Part shown: one piece after another, positions 33,886 to 44,347 of the stretch
Numbering within the stretch: the stretch's first letter is position 1
Layout: the number at the start of each line of letters is the position of its first letter
From: Rhododendron vialii
Lineage: Eukaryota; Streptophyta; Magnoliopsida; Ericales; Ericaceae
Length of the DNA stretch: 64,000 nucleotides
Assembly (NCBI RefSeq): GCF_030253575.1
Contig: NC_080557.1
Location: 42,546,501-42,610,500 of the forward strand
Reading direction: 5' to 3'
Position numbers and translations under genes: made by a program
Notes under the pieces: generated by a model
Database searches by the model: none
What the model was told of the DNA's origin: nothing
Seen by the model: the letters and a program-made list of their open reading frames with translations, nothing else

Positions 33886-34199
33886 TGTTAGGAATGCCTT
33901 GTATTCTTTAGTCCCACATTGGTTAATTATGTTGTTCCCGTTTTGTAGCCTATTATAAATAGGGCTTTTGGGGGACTTCTAGGAATTATCTTTTGGGCTT
34001 TCATATTGTGGCCTTTCTAGAGTTACGGATTATAGCCGGCTCTTTGTATCTCTTCTTCACGTTGGTTAGTGAATCCTCTCTCTCCTCGCCCGTGGACGTA
34101 CCCATCTTGGGGAACCACGTATATCTTGTGTCTTTGTGATTTCTTGTTTAGTTTTCAATTTCTCGTTCTTAGCTTGCATTCATAGCGTTCGTTACAACA
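33886..34199 (+). repeat. 3' LTR of the copia element
   Basis: Same length and ends as the 5' LTR, and nearly identical to it. The target duplication GTGTC follows. Confidence 0.93.
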
Positions 34200-35120
34200 G
34201 TGTCGGTGACAATAGTTGCCATTGGGCTGACTATCACAGTTTCAGGGACATTATATATGTTGAGGAGGAAAAAGAATGAAGAAATACGTGAAAATTGGGA
34301 AAGGAAATATGGCCCTCATAGGTTTTCCTATAAGGATCTCTTTAAAGCTACAAGAGGTTTCATAGATGAAGAACTTCTTGGAGCAGGAGGTTTTGGAAAG
34401 GTTTATAGAGGAGTACTTCAATCTTCGAAGGAACAAGTGGCAGTCAAGAAAGTATCCCATGATTCAAAACAAAGGATGAGGGAGTTTGTGGCCGAAATCG
34501 CTAGCATGGGAAGGCTAAGACATAGGAACTTGGTTCAGCTCCTTGGCTATAGCCGGTAGAAGGGAGAGCTGCTCTTGGTCTATGATTATATGTTAAACAG
34601 AAGCCTTGACAAGTTTCTATTTGGCAATGAAAAGCCAGTCCTCAACTGGGTACAACGTTATCGTATCATAAGAAGGGTAGCATTTGCCCTTCTGTATCTG
34701 CACAAAGAATGGAACCAAGTTGTTCTTCACAGAGACGTGAAGGCTAGTAATGTTCTATTGGACGCTGATCTAAATGGAAGGCTAGGGGATTTCGGTCTTG
34801 CTAGATTATACGATCATGGAGCAAACCTCAAAACTACCCATGTGGTAGGGACAATTGGGTACCTTGCACCAGAGCTTTCTAAAACCAGAAAGGCAACCAC
34901 AAACCTTGCACCAGAGCTTGCTTTTGGTGCATTCATACTCGAAGTAGCTTGCGGAAGGAGGCCCATACAGCTACAATAGTCGTCTGACGCAGTAGTTTTG
35001 GTTGATTGGGTTTTCAAGAAATGGAAAGAGGGAGCGATTCTCGAGACAAGTGATTCCTAAATTGGGGAGAGATTATTTGGAGGAGGAAATGGAGTTGGTT
35101 TTGAAACTTGGCCTGCTTTG

Positions 35121-35938
35121 TGTAGGGGGCCGAAATATCCGAAGGTTCATAGGGTTCACAAGGTCCAATGGGGGGAACAGGTTCACACGCTATTTGACCC
35201 ATCGTCCAGTTGTCTCAGTTCATCTCTAAATAAAGGTGAGCTTAGGCGTGATGTGTCATTAATCTTCCGAAGGATAGATGGATCCCCAGGTGCTTCTCCG
35301 AACGTTGTACGCTTATCCGAACGCACATAAACTCGAGTTCGCTCGGTGATTTTATCTTTTGCCCGGGGATGTCCTCTCGTTCGGCGAAGTTGTTCTTCGG
35401 ATAGCACATCAAATGCTCAGAGAAGTTTCGTCCATCAAGAGGGAGTTCCACAGAGTATCATCGTTTATGGAACCTTCCAGAAGTATATGTTGATAAGTAA
35501 GCTGTCTTTTATGATATTCGAAGTGACATCTCTGAGCAATGTGACCTTTCTGACATCGACCCATGTGACTCTGTAAGATCTGGGAAGTGGCGCACATTAA
35601 ATGGCCCTGCAACATGACGTCATCCGAGCATTACTCGATGCGTGGAAAGCAAAGCCAACTTGCTCAGCACTCTACCCCTTCGCCTATAAATAGAGGGGCA
35701 TTATCACTAAGAAACTCTCTCTGAACTCCTTCACAACAGCACTCTCTCCTCTCTACTAGCATATTTCTTACTAAACTTTTTCTTGTCTTCTCCACTTACT
35801 GACAAGTTCGTCGGAGCTTCTTCCCGGAGGAACACCCCCCTCCGATTCTGCAGTTGCACCAAGTTTAACGCCGTCTTCTACGGCCCAGCAAACGAAGAAA
35901 GGCACACAGGAAAGATCACGAAGAAAGCGACCCCTACA
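35121..35938. mobile_element. Solo LTR of an LTR retrotransposon
   Basis: An 818-bp insertion with ends TGTAGGGG and CCCCTACA, flanked by CTTTG (35116-35120 and 35939-35943). A CCTATAAATAGAGG promoter-like box lies near 35690, followed by a CT-rich leader. No internal coding region, primer site or second LTR is present, so unequal LTR recombination has probably removed the rest. The superfamily cannot be fixed from the LTR alone. It sits in the kinase part of LecRK copy 5. Confidence 0.8.
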
Positions 35939-36211
35939 CTTTGCTCAAAGTCCGATGCAGCGACAAGACCTAGCATGTGGCAAGTGATGCAATACCTTGA
36001 TGGAGATGTCCTGTTGCCAGCGATAATTCATGACAGTACAAGTATTGTACCAATAGGTCTTGGCAATGAAGCATCATCTGAATTTGTCATGCCATTTCCA
36101 TCATCCATTTTGAAGTCTTCTGCTCCCTCCATATCTAGCATAGAGTCGATACTCACGAGCGGTCGGTAAATATGAAAGTTTCCAATGCCTTGGATAATGC
36201 TAGTTCATGGG

Positions 36212-36330
36212 TTTTTTTTTTTTTTCTTCCAGAGGAAAAGCAAAAAATGTTTGTTTGTTAGTGGGAGTTTGAAGAGTCGAACCCAATACAAGATGAATTT
36301 GGAACAAGCATGCAACCACTTGCGTTTGCA
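36212..36330 (-). mobile_element. Antisense SINE after LecRK copy 5
   Basis: A T run (A-tail reversed) at about 36212-36225, then the SINE body and tRNA-like head in reverse, as after the other copies. Confidence 0.5.
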
Positions 36331-36444
36331 AGTTCATAGTTTGAATGTGTGAGACTAAAAAGAAGGATAGCTGCTATTGGGTGAAGGAGACATAAGTACT
36401 TCAAATTTCGTTAGGAATATAGTTGAATATTAATTACTGATATT

Positions 36445-36701
36445 TGTATGTACAAAAGCATATGAATGTTAAATTCTGCAGCTTCTATTGCTTTCTTTGA
36501 CATACTTGGGTACATGTCTAGACTTTGTTGCCCAAGTGTGCTCATGTAGTCTAGTCTAGATTTATTGCCTTAGCTATTAGAAGATCCTGAAGGATCACGT
36601 TCCTTGGACTGGAAATTGGATCATAGAGTTCAATACAAGTGATTGTTGTACTTATAAAAAAAATTATTCATAAAAAAAAGATTGATATTCTGCAATTTGC
36701 A
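36445..36701 (+). repeat. Fossil copia LTR remnant after copy 5
   Basis: One of the better-kept copies of the cluster LTR relic: begins TGTATGTAC, ends TTTGCA, and is followed by TGGTATCAGAGCC. About 0.25 kb. A short leader follows to about 36865. Confidence 0.5.
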
Positions 36702-36865
36702 TGGTATCAGAGCCCATTGTTTTGTTTGGTGTCTTCCTCTCCTGACTGTCTCTTGTTCTAGTGCAAGCCAATCTCAGTTAGTTGATTGGTTCTGACTCAC
36801 TTCTGAGTACTACTTTGGTTTTCCTTGATAAGCCCTCTTTGACGTGTCTAGACCCAGTAATCAGT

Positions 36866-38830
36866 ATAACCCTATTAAACCTTGTTCCTCATCAATGAGT
36901 GGAGAGGTCCCAAATGTTATTAAGTGATCGCCAATTCCACTCCCAAGTAATGTGGGACTACATACCATTAACAAGAGAGACGTGGGTCGGGGTGGGGTGG
37001 CTTTTCTCTCATCTTTTCAAACATGAGATGGCTATATGACACTGACAGCCTTTGGATCTTGTTTGGAAAAGAGGAGTGCTAGGGACAAATAAAATGGGCA
37101 AAGAAAAGACCCTTAAAGTGTACATGAACGGCTCAGATTAACTACACCATGAACGGCTCAGATTCACTGTGTAGTTAATCTGAGCCGTTCATGTACACTT
37201 TAAGGGTCTTTTCTTTGCCCATTTTCTTTGCACTTAGCACCTACCTTTGATTGACAGCCTTTGGATCTAGTTTACCAAATTTCCCGGTTTGAAAATGTCT
37301 TCTTCAGTGGTGACATGTAGTAGGTAGAGGTTCTCAAAAGGAGAAGATTAACACCCAGTAAAATGTAAAATCTTGGAGGCCACTGGGTTCATCTTACACA
37401 AACTTTCCACTTTGGTTGTTAGCTAATTAAGCTCATGTTTTGCTAGGTGGTATTTGCCATTTTTTTTTTTTGGTTGTGCCTCTGTAGCCTCGATGCTTTG
37501 TACTTCAATTTCTATTTTGATTTAATAAATGTTTTTGCCGATAAAAAAATTAATTTCATGTCATCAGGCTATTAAATTACTAGCTAGGCGTAGTACATAT
37601 GACTAACATGTAATTTGTGTTGTTCAAACAGATCATGATGATTATAAGAATGAGAGGGAACTCCTTCCTGCTTGAGCGGAATATCCTTGGGGTCACAACC
37701 CTTAACATGGATGATTAATTTTGCCTCGCAAATTCAAGCTTAATTTGGGACACTGAGGTTGTCCGCGGCGGAGTGGGGTGGCTTTTCTCTCATCTTTTCA
37801 CGCTTGCGCTTGCGCTTCCACACCCGCACATGAATTTTGACTTACTCAATCACTGCATCAAGAAATAGACGCTGCAATTTCAAAAAAGAGTTCAGTAATG
37901 TATTAATACCAGCTTGCATTAGTTCAAGAGCGGCTCAAAGGATGTACACTTTGAAGTCTTGAGATCTAGCAGACCAGAAATAATTAATATGCCCAGAAAC
38001 CACATTCCACCGTGAAAATGGTACTGGAATCAAAACAAAACGAAATACTTCGCATTTATGACCAAATGTTGAAGACGTAATGCTGGTACGTAGTTGTTAA
38101 GGGAACAAAAAAAACCAGGAAAAGAAATACCGTACTAGAAAGAAAGCCGAGGAATAAGAACATGCAATAGTCAGCATTCAACAACTGCTGTCTGATGATT
38201 AACTTTCAGCTTATTGAAGAAGAACAAGGTTTAATAGAGTTATCAATTCATCATACAACATCATTTGTTTACCAAAACATGGGTCAAGAATAAACTTAAT
38301 GTCTTGCTGCCATTTGCGAAGACCAGAATAATACAGCAGTAGCCTCTTTCCACTTCAGCGTAACAAGGAAGTATGCGATGTGTTGCGGTGACACCTTGTG
38401 TCTTTCCTTATTCCAGATCACCCCTTTTGAATGCAACTAGAAAGGCTTACTAAGAATTTTGGAAGTCCAACCATGTCTAGCCTTTTCAGGATCGCCAATT
38501 AAGCAACAATAGAAGCTGAGTTCCACGAGTTAAGCTTGTGCCAAGTTAATCAAAACTTTGAATCTACAGGAAAAATGATTAGAAATGTAATCTCGAATTC
38601 CAATGTACACAAACACATTTTACAGAATTAACTAAAAAGCATCAAGTCTGCGTGTAACTACCCGCTCAAGTTGCACTCGATCTCCTACAATATCATTACA
38701 GAAACAGTAAGAGTGATAATAAAACAACAAGCTGGTTTTCATTCATATTAATTTCACCCTGCAGGAACTTTATTGTCCATATTTTCCTGCTCAGTGGATG
38801 CATGTCTAGTGATTTTGTTGTGTTTCTGGC
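36866..38830. other. Spacer shared with block A (12746-14400)
   Basis: No gene. Same order of segments as block A, plus one hairpin MITE (37071-37240) and a short T run. Confidence 0.5.
37071..37240. mobile_element. Hairpin MITE specific to block B
   Basis: A 170-bp near-perfect inverted repeat. Arms share GGGCAAAGAAAAGACCC and 'tgtacatgaacggctcag', around a short loop. Block A near 12905-12920 reads across the same flanks without it, so this is an insertion difference between the blocks. Confidence 0.7.
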
Positions 38831-39039
38831 TTTGCTCCATGATTGTATAATCTAGCAAGAACGAAATCCCCTAGCCTTCCGTTTAGATCAGCGTACAATA
38901 GAACATTACTAGCTTTCACTTCTCTGTGAAGAACAACTTGTTCCCATTCTTCGTGCAGATACAGAAGAGCGGATGCTAGCTACTCCTCTGATAATACTAT
39001 TATAACGTTGTGCCCAGTTGAGGATAGGCTTTTCTTTGC
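38831..39039 (-). pseudogene. Orphan LecRK kinase fragment
   Basis: About 209 bp on the minus strand match the kinase segment from the NEKPILNWAQRY region through HRDVKASN to LYDHG (about residues 441-505), with small insertions and substitutions. It is wedged between shared spacer and the fossil copia gag-like region. The block A counterpart (14395-14425) has only two short LecRK-like words, so most of it was lost there or gained here. Confidence 0.75.
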
Positions 39040-40551
39040 AGAACAGAATGAAACGTAGGGAAAATTAAACAACTAACAAAATCAATAAAGTTACATAAAC
39101 TAAATTGAACAAAAATAATCTGTAAAAGGATCAAGATACGCAAACAGAAATCCGTGGCATCTGCTTCAGCGGTTTCACAGTAGCAGTCACACCACACCGT
39201 ACTCCAACCGAGTTGGAAGCAAACCCAAGCCCAAACCATCAAGCTTTGGGGTAGTAGAATAAAGATAATGGACATTTCAGAGAAAAAATCAGAGACAATC
39301 TGTCCTTTCTTTAATTTAAGATCTCGAATATCCATGTCAAGCCTGTATTTTCTTGCAAAGTAAGTTCGAAGATAATGCTGTAAGTTCGAAGATAATGCTA
39401 AATCCCGAACTAAATTAAAGAACTAACAAAATCAATAAAGTTACACAAACTAAATTGAACAAAAATAAACCAATGGATCAAGATACGCAAACCGAAATCC
39501 TTTGCGTCTGCCTCAACAGTTTCACAGGAGCAGTCACACCACACTGTACTCCAAGTCTCCAACCGAGTTGGAAGCAAACCCAAGCCCATACGATCAAGCT
39601 TTTGGGTAGTAGAATAAAGATAATGAACATTACAGAGTAAAAAATCAGAGACAGAATGTCCTTTCTTTTGTCTAACATCTCGAATATCCATCTCAAGCCT
39701 GAATTTTCTTGCAAAGTAAGTTTGAACAAAATGTTAAATCCCGAACTTGTTTTGCAGTCCCAATTTTACCTAGTTGCATTCTAATAAAGACACTAACAGA
39801 GTTTGCAATCCAGGTAATGGTTGTACAGTTATCCATATCCCATTCATCAACTTTTCAAAGGCATCATCCCTTTGATCATTCGATTTTATGGGATTCGTTT
39901 TCTTACCAGTGACATACATCAACTTGCCTTTTCCTTTCAGGAAACTACGCATGAGATGAGACCAATGGCTGTAATTAAGACCAGGGAATTTGACGGAGAT
40001 GTTTTAAATAATATTGGATGCAGCCATATTCGTAGGAAAAGACTAATGAAAACAGATATCAAAGCAAGGCTGCAAGAGTTATACTGATTATCGGGTCTAG
40101 ACACATCAAAGAGGGCTTATCAAGGTAAACCAAAGTAGTACTCAGAAGTGAGTCAGAACCAATCAACTAACTGAGATTGACTTGCACTAGAACAAGAGAC
40201 AATCAGGAGAGGAAGACACCAAACGAAACAATGGGCTCTGATACCATGTAATTGCAGAATATCAATCTTTTTTTTATGAACAATTTTTTTTATAAGTGCA
40301 ATATCGATCACTTACTTGTATTGAACTCTATATTCCAATTTATAGTACAATGATAGGATAGGAACATGATCCTTCAGGATCTTCTAATAGCTAAGGCAAT
40401 AATTCTAGACTAGACTACATGAGCACACTTGAGCAACAAAGTCCAGACATCTACACAAGTATATCAAAATATGATATAGCTAAATACCTGAAAGACAGAA
40501 AGAAAGCTATAGAAGCTGCAGAATTTAACATTCATATGCTTCAGTATATAC
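39040..40551 (-). mobile_element. Fossil Ty1-copia fragment, block B copy
   Basis: Counterpart of 14426-15565: LTR at about 40247-40551, the reverse of the Met-tRNA primer site next to it, then gag-like sequence. About 0.35 kb of the gag-like region is present twice in tandem (near 39040-39400 and 39410-39730), which block A does not show. Old, multiply broken, no pol. Confidence 0.55.
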
Positions 40552-40646
40552 TATCTTCCTAAGCGAAATTTGAAGTACTTATGTCTCCTTCACCCAATAG
40601 CAGCTATCATTCTTTTAGTCTCACACATTCAAACTATGAACTTCTG

Positions 40647-40762
40647 AGCTAGCCCAAGTGGTTGCATGCTTGTTCCAAATTCATCTAGTCTTAAGGTTTA
40701 ACTTTTCTAACTCACACTAACAAACTAACATTTCTTGCATTTCCTCCAGGGGAAAAAAAAAT
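40647..40762 (+). mobile_element. SINE in the 3' flank of gene 7
   Basis: tRNA-like head AGCTAGCCCAAGTGGTTGC, a B-box-like GGTTTAACTTTTC, and an A-run near 40753-40761. It is antisense to the minus-strand LecRK, as in gene 3. Confidence 0.5.
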
Positions 40763-40799
40763 AATCTAGCATTATCCAAGGTACTGGAACCTTTCAAAT

Positions 40800-42836
40800 T
40801 TACCGACCAGTAGTGAGTATTGACTCTGTGCTAGATATGGAGTGAGCAGAAGACTTCACAACGGATGACGGAAATGACATGACAAATTCTGATGATGCTT
40901 CATTACCAAGACCTATGGTACCAAAACTTGTGCTGTCATGAATTATCTCTGGCAACAGGACATCTCCATCAAGGTATTGCATCACTTGCCGCATGCTGGG
41001 TCTTGCCGCTGCATCAGACATTGAGCAAAGCAGGCCTAGTTTCAAAACCAACTCCATTTCCTCCTCCAAATAATCTCCTCCCAATCTAGGATCACTTGTC
41101 TCGAGAATCGCTCCCTCTTTCCATTTCTCAAAAACCCAATCAACCAAAACCTCCTGGTCAGGCGACTGTTGTAGCTGTATGGGCTTCCTTCCGCAAGCTA
41201 CTTCAAGTATGAATGCACCAAAAGCAAACACATCAGTGCTTGGCGTTGCCTTTCCTTTTCTAGAAAGCTCTGGTGCAAGGTACCCAATTGTCCCCACCAC
41301 ATGGGTAGTTTTGAAGTTTGCTCCATGATCGTATAATCTAGCAAGACCAAAATCCCCTAGCCTTCCGTTTAGATCAGCATCCAATAGAACATTACTAGCC
41401 TTCACGTCTCTGTGAAGAACAACTTGGTCCCATTCTTCATGCAGATACAAAAGGGCGGATGCTACTCCTCTAATGATACGATTACGGTGTACCCAGTCGA
41501 GGATTGGCTTTTCATTGCTAAATAAGAACTTGTCAAGGCTTCCATTAGGCATATAATCATAGACCAAGAGCAGCTCTCCCTTCCGCCGGCTATAGCCGAG
41601 GAGCTGCACCAAATTCCTATGCCTTAGCCTTCCCATGCTAGCAATTTCAGCTACAAACTCCTTCATCCCTTGTTTTGAATCATTGGAGACTTTCTTGACT
41701 GCAACTTGTTCCTTCGAAGAGGGAAGTACTCCTCTGTAAACCTTGCCGAAACCTCCTGCTCCAAGAAGTTCTTCGTCTTTGAAACCTCTGGTAGCTTTGA
41801 AGAGATCCTTATAGGAAAACCTATGAGGGCCATATTCCCTTTCCCATTCTTCACGTATTTCTTCATACTTTTTCCTCCTCAACACGTAAAATGTTCCTGC
41901 AATTGTGATAGTCAGCCCAATGACTACTATTGTCACTGACACTATAATTCCAAGACCCGTAATTCCTAGACCGGGTTTTCTTCGATGAGGAAGTGAAGGA
42001 AGCTCTGAAGTTTCTAGGCCCCGTGCTTTCCCACTTTTATTGAAGCTCCAACCAAGAATATAGTGGTTCCCTGAAACTGCTCCGGTAGCAGCAGAGAAAC
42101 CAACATACATTGAATCCAACAGAATTGAAGAAAGATTGATGTATGTTGACAGGAGAGACTGATCCGGTTTGGGGCTTGTAAGAGGAGCAAGTGTTACATT
42201 GAGTACATTCTCAAACCCATCATACTCAATCCAAACATGCATTGGACTCCCGCTTACAAGTTGCAAGCTCTGGTTTATCCGTTCCTTGTTGGAGTAATAC
42301 ATGACGGTAGCAGATACATTTGATACTAAGCTGTTAACATCAATTCCAACATGGTTATCATTTGTATCATTGAATTCAGGATTTAAAATGGAATCGAACT
42401 CAATTGCCAATAGATGGTTGGAAGGGAGCCCATTGTTAGAAAAATTGAGGAGCCCAAAATATTGGCTTCCTAAGGCTTGGTTGAAATCCATAGATGGTGA
42501 GATGGCGAAGGCTATTCCATGAGCTCTCAGATTAGCTATCTCAGGAACAATGGCAAACACAAAATTGGTGGAAAATGAAAGAGCTTGTGGTAACGTGGAT
42601 GAAGATGCATTGAATCCTATAGGATGCTGGTAGAAAGCACGACCGATTTGATGCTTTGAAAAATTGGTTAGCTGCAAAAGACCATTGGAATGGATTTTTG
42701 CAACCCCATCAAGGCTAATATTGGCTCCCTTGAAGCCATTGTACGCAAACTGGTTTTCATCTACAGCCATGGCTAGGGGGTTCAAGCAAACATATAAAAG
42801 TATAAGAAAATAAACTGATACCGGTGTGGAAGTCAT
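40800..42836 (-). CDS. L-type lectin receptor kinase, LecRK-IV type (copy 7, intact)
   Basis: Single exon, 678 residues, counterpart of copy 3. Signal peptide, lectin domain, membrane helix and RD kinase are complete, with GAGGFGKVY, Lys381, [11 protein letters not shown] and APE. Loop A reads LRAHG (copy 3 has LRANG). His before that Gly is usual in many LecRKs, so this copy is nearest the ordinary family pattern. Its 5' leader is uninterrupted (TTACCAATTTCAGG next to the start), unlike copy 3. In its promoter the conserved GGTGTTGACTCC word carries one extra base and lacks the TTGAC core. Predicted functional. Confidence 0.93.
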   Translation of the reverse strand: MTSTPVSVYFLILLYVCLNPLAMAVDENQFAYNGFKGANISLDGVAKIHSNGLLQLTNFSKHQIGRAFYQHPIGFNASSSTLPQALSFSTNFVFAIVPEIANLRAHGIAFAISPSMDFNQALGSQYFGLLNFSNNGLPSNHLLAIEFDSILNPEFNDTNDNHVGIDVNSLVSNVSATVMYYSNKERINQSLQLVSGSPMHVWIEYDGFENVLNVTLAPLTSPKPDQSLLSTYINLSSILLDSMYVGFSAATGAVSGNHYILGWSFNKSGKARGLETSELPSLPHRRKPGLGITGLGIIVSVTIVVIGLTITIAGTFYVLRRKKYEEIREEWEREYGPHRFSYKDLFKATRGFKDEELLGAGGFGKVYRGVLPSSKEQVAVKKVSNDSKQGMKEFVAEIASMGRLRHRNLVQLLGYSRRKGELLLVYDYMPNGSLDKFLFSNEKPILDWVHRNRIIRGVASALLYLHEEWDQVVLHRDVKASNVLLDADLNGRLGDFGLARLYDHGANFKTTHVVGTIGYLAPELSRKGKATPSTDVFAFGAFILEVACGRKPIQLQQSPDQEVLVDWVFEKWKEGAILETSDPRLGGDYLEEEMELVLKLGLLCSMSDAAARPSMRQVMQYLDGDVLLPEIIHDSTSFGTIGLGNEASSEFVMSFPSSVVKSSAHSISSTESILTTGR

Positions 42837-42954
42837 TTACCAATTTCAGGAAGAGCTTCTTGCTTGCAGCAATGGATGGTTAGTTCTTGGTTGGAGATAA
42901 ATTCTTCTTTGTTATTAAACATAAGGGTCTCCTTCCAAGGGTAAAACGGGGATT

Positions 42955-42975
42955 TGGGGAGTCTAACACCGTTGC
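42955..42975 (-). promoter_or_regulatory. Disrupted W-box position upstream of gene 7
   Basis: On the minus strand the word reads GGTGTTAGACTCC instead of GGTGTTGACTCC. The extra A removes the TTGAC core seen at this place in most other copies. Confidence 0.4.
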
Positions 42976-43841
42976 ATAGAGGGCAGCACGTCAGCAAAAG
43001 AAACCTAAGTTTGTGACTGAATAACTTCACTGTGATTCCAATGTTAACAGTCGCCATGTCATTCTCCTCATGATTATCCTTCGGTAGAGAATGGAACACC
43101 ACACAAACAAACCATAAGTTAGAGGAAGACTACTTAAGGAACAAACCAGGATCATCTCCGTTTCATAGATGGATTAAGGACACTTTGTGAGCAATAATTC
43201 TCATGTTGGATTTGTGAAGCCTAATTCAGTTTGGTTTGTCACTTTGCAAACTATAACGGGGTTTGACGGCAGGGGCTCTCATCATGTCAAAATCAAGATG
43301 AATAACCCTTAAAATGTGCAAGGTGATCCACGTGGACAAGAATTAGTTCAACTCTAGAAATCGATTTCTAAATTAATGGAAGAATAAAGATTTGCTGATT
43401 TCAATTAGAACTAGATTTACTTAAAAGAGAGTTAAGATTTTTTTTAGCAAGTGAAAAGAAATTTAGAGTATCACATCCACCACTAACTTTATAATCAATG
43501 ATTTAAGATATTTTGCACCTGTTAAATCAATCGATGTCGTAGTGATGTATTTTCTCTAGAAGCTTGAATTATCTTTTGGAATTCGAGTATATGTGAGCTA
43601 AGAATAAACTATCATTGACTGTCTAAATTAAAGTTTTCATATGATATCAAAGCGGGACCCATTTCATTCCATATTTTAAAAAATTCACAATTCACATCCC
43701 GCGATATATACTTAACATCCCCCTCACATGCAGCATTTTTGTTGGTCGGTCATCACGGGGCGTGGATTGTGAATTTTTTTATTTATTTTTTAAATATGGG
43801 GTGGAATTGGCCGTGCTCCAATACCATGTGAAAACTTTATA
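42976..43841. other. Distal promoter of gene 7 and shared spacer
   Basis: No gene. Parallels 18170-19345 of block A without the 222-bp MITE. The empty MITE site is near 43262-43285. Confidence 0.5.
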
Positions 43842-44065
43842 CTCCTCCCGTCCCAATTTAATTGTCTCTCATTATATTTTAACTGGTTATATCTTTAAAT
43901 CCGTAATGAATTTCATATCGAATATAGATCATGTTTGATAGATTTTAATTAGTTCTATAATACAATATTTTCGAAATCACCTAAAACATTATAAATTACA
44001 AGATATAATCAATTAAAAAGTGGCGCTAACTCCCAAAAAGAACAATTAAATTGGGACGGAGGGAA
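43842..44065. mobile_element. Stowaway-like MITE (block B copy)
   Basis: Flanked by TA, with CTCCTCCCGTCCCAATTTAA-type ends. Orthologous to 19346-19581. Confidence 0.65.
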
Positions 44066-44074
44066 TATCTATTT

Positions 44075-44347
44075 CAAAACCAATTAGTAATAAGTGGAGA
44101 TGTCCTAAATATTATATTTCTATTACGACCTCTTTCGGGGGAACAAAGCGACTTATTCGAATATGAGAAACTAATTTCCTTACTCGAAGAAAAAATAGGA
44201 TTGTTCTTGGAAAAAGCCGACCTCCAAGAAGAAAGAATGGCCTTGGAAAAGATAAGAGCCTAACTCCAGGAACTAGAAGACAAAATGGATTTGGAAGAAC
44301 GCTTCGAAGAAGGATTCGACTGGTGGGAAACAGAAGATTCCGACTAG
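44075..44347 (+). pseudogene. Interrupted copy of the coiled-coil-like small ORF
   Basis: Block B counterpart of 19590-19851. The charged peptide runs to KIRA and is stopped by TAA (44261-44263); readable sequence continues beyond it to DWWETEDSD. If the block A version ever was coding, this one is broken. Unidentified. Confidence 0.25.

Larger units (their letters stand above)
29562..34199 (+). mobile_element. Ty1-copia LTR retrotransposon, Tnt1/Tork-like, young
   Basis: A 4638-bp element with two 314-bp LTRs and 5-bp target duplication GTGTC (29557-29561 and 34200-34204). The primer-binding site TGGTATCAGAGCC follows the 5' LTR, and a purine-rich tract precedes the 3' LTR. The coding region (about 29926-33791) shows copia order: gag with a CCHC zinc knuckle, protease, integrase, reverse transcriptase, RNase H. 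By eye the LTRs differ at about two sites, which suggests a recent insertion. The coding region looks nearly whole with about one break. It lies inside LecRK copy 5, in the same orientation. Confidence 0.93.
28678..36169 (+). pseudogene. LecRK copy 5, split by a copia element and a solo LTR
   Basis: The reading frame starts with the usual MTSTP signal peptide at 28678. Codon 125, Gln in the intact paralogues, is TAG (29050-29052). The lectin domain then reads on in frame into the membrane helix, where a copia element (29562-34199) is inserted. The kinase resumes at 34205 but has two more stops (34557-34559, 34977-34979), a scrambled segment near 34897-34920 where a nearby 'ccttgcaccagagctt' stretch is repeated in place of the STDVF codons, a frame change near 35053, and a solo LTR (35121-35938). 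The tail 35939-36169 is otherwise well kept. Loop A reads LSCCG, like copies 10 and 11. Clearly dead as a receptor. Confidence 0.93.

Noticed and set aside
39000-40087. Small host genes in the spacers upstream of the copy 7 and copy 3 tails
   Set aside because: The frames fall in a fossil copia gag-like region and differ between its three copies.
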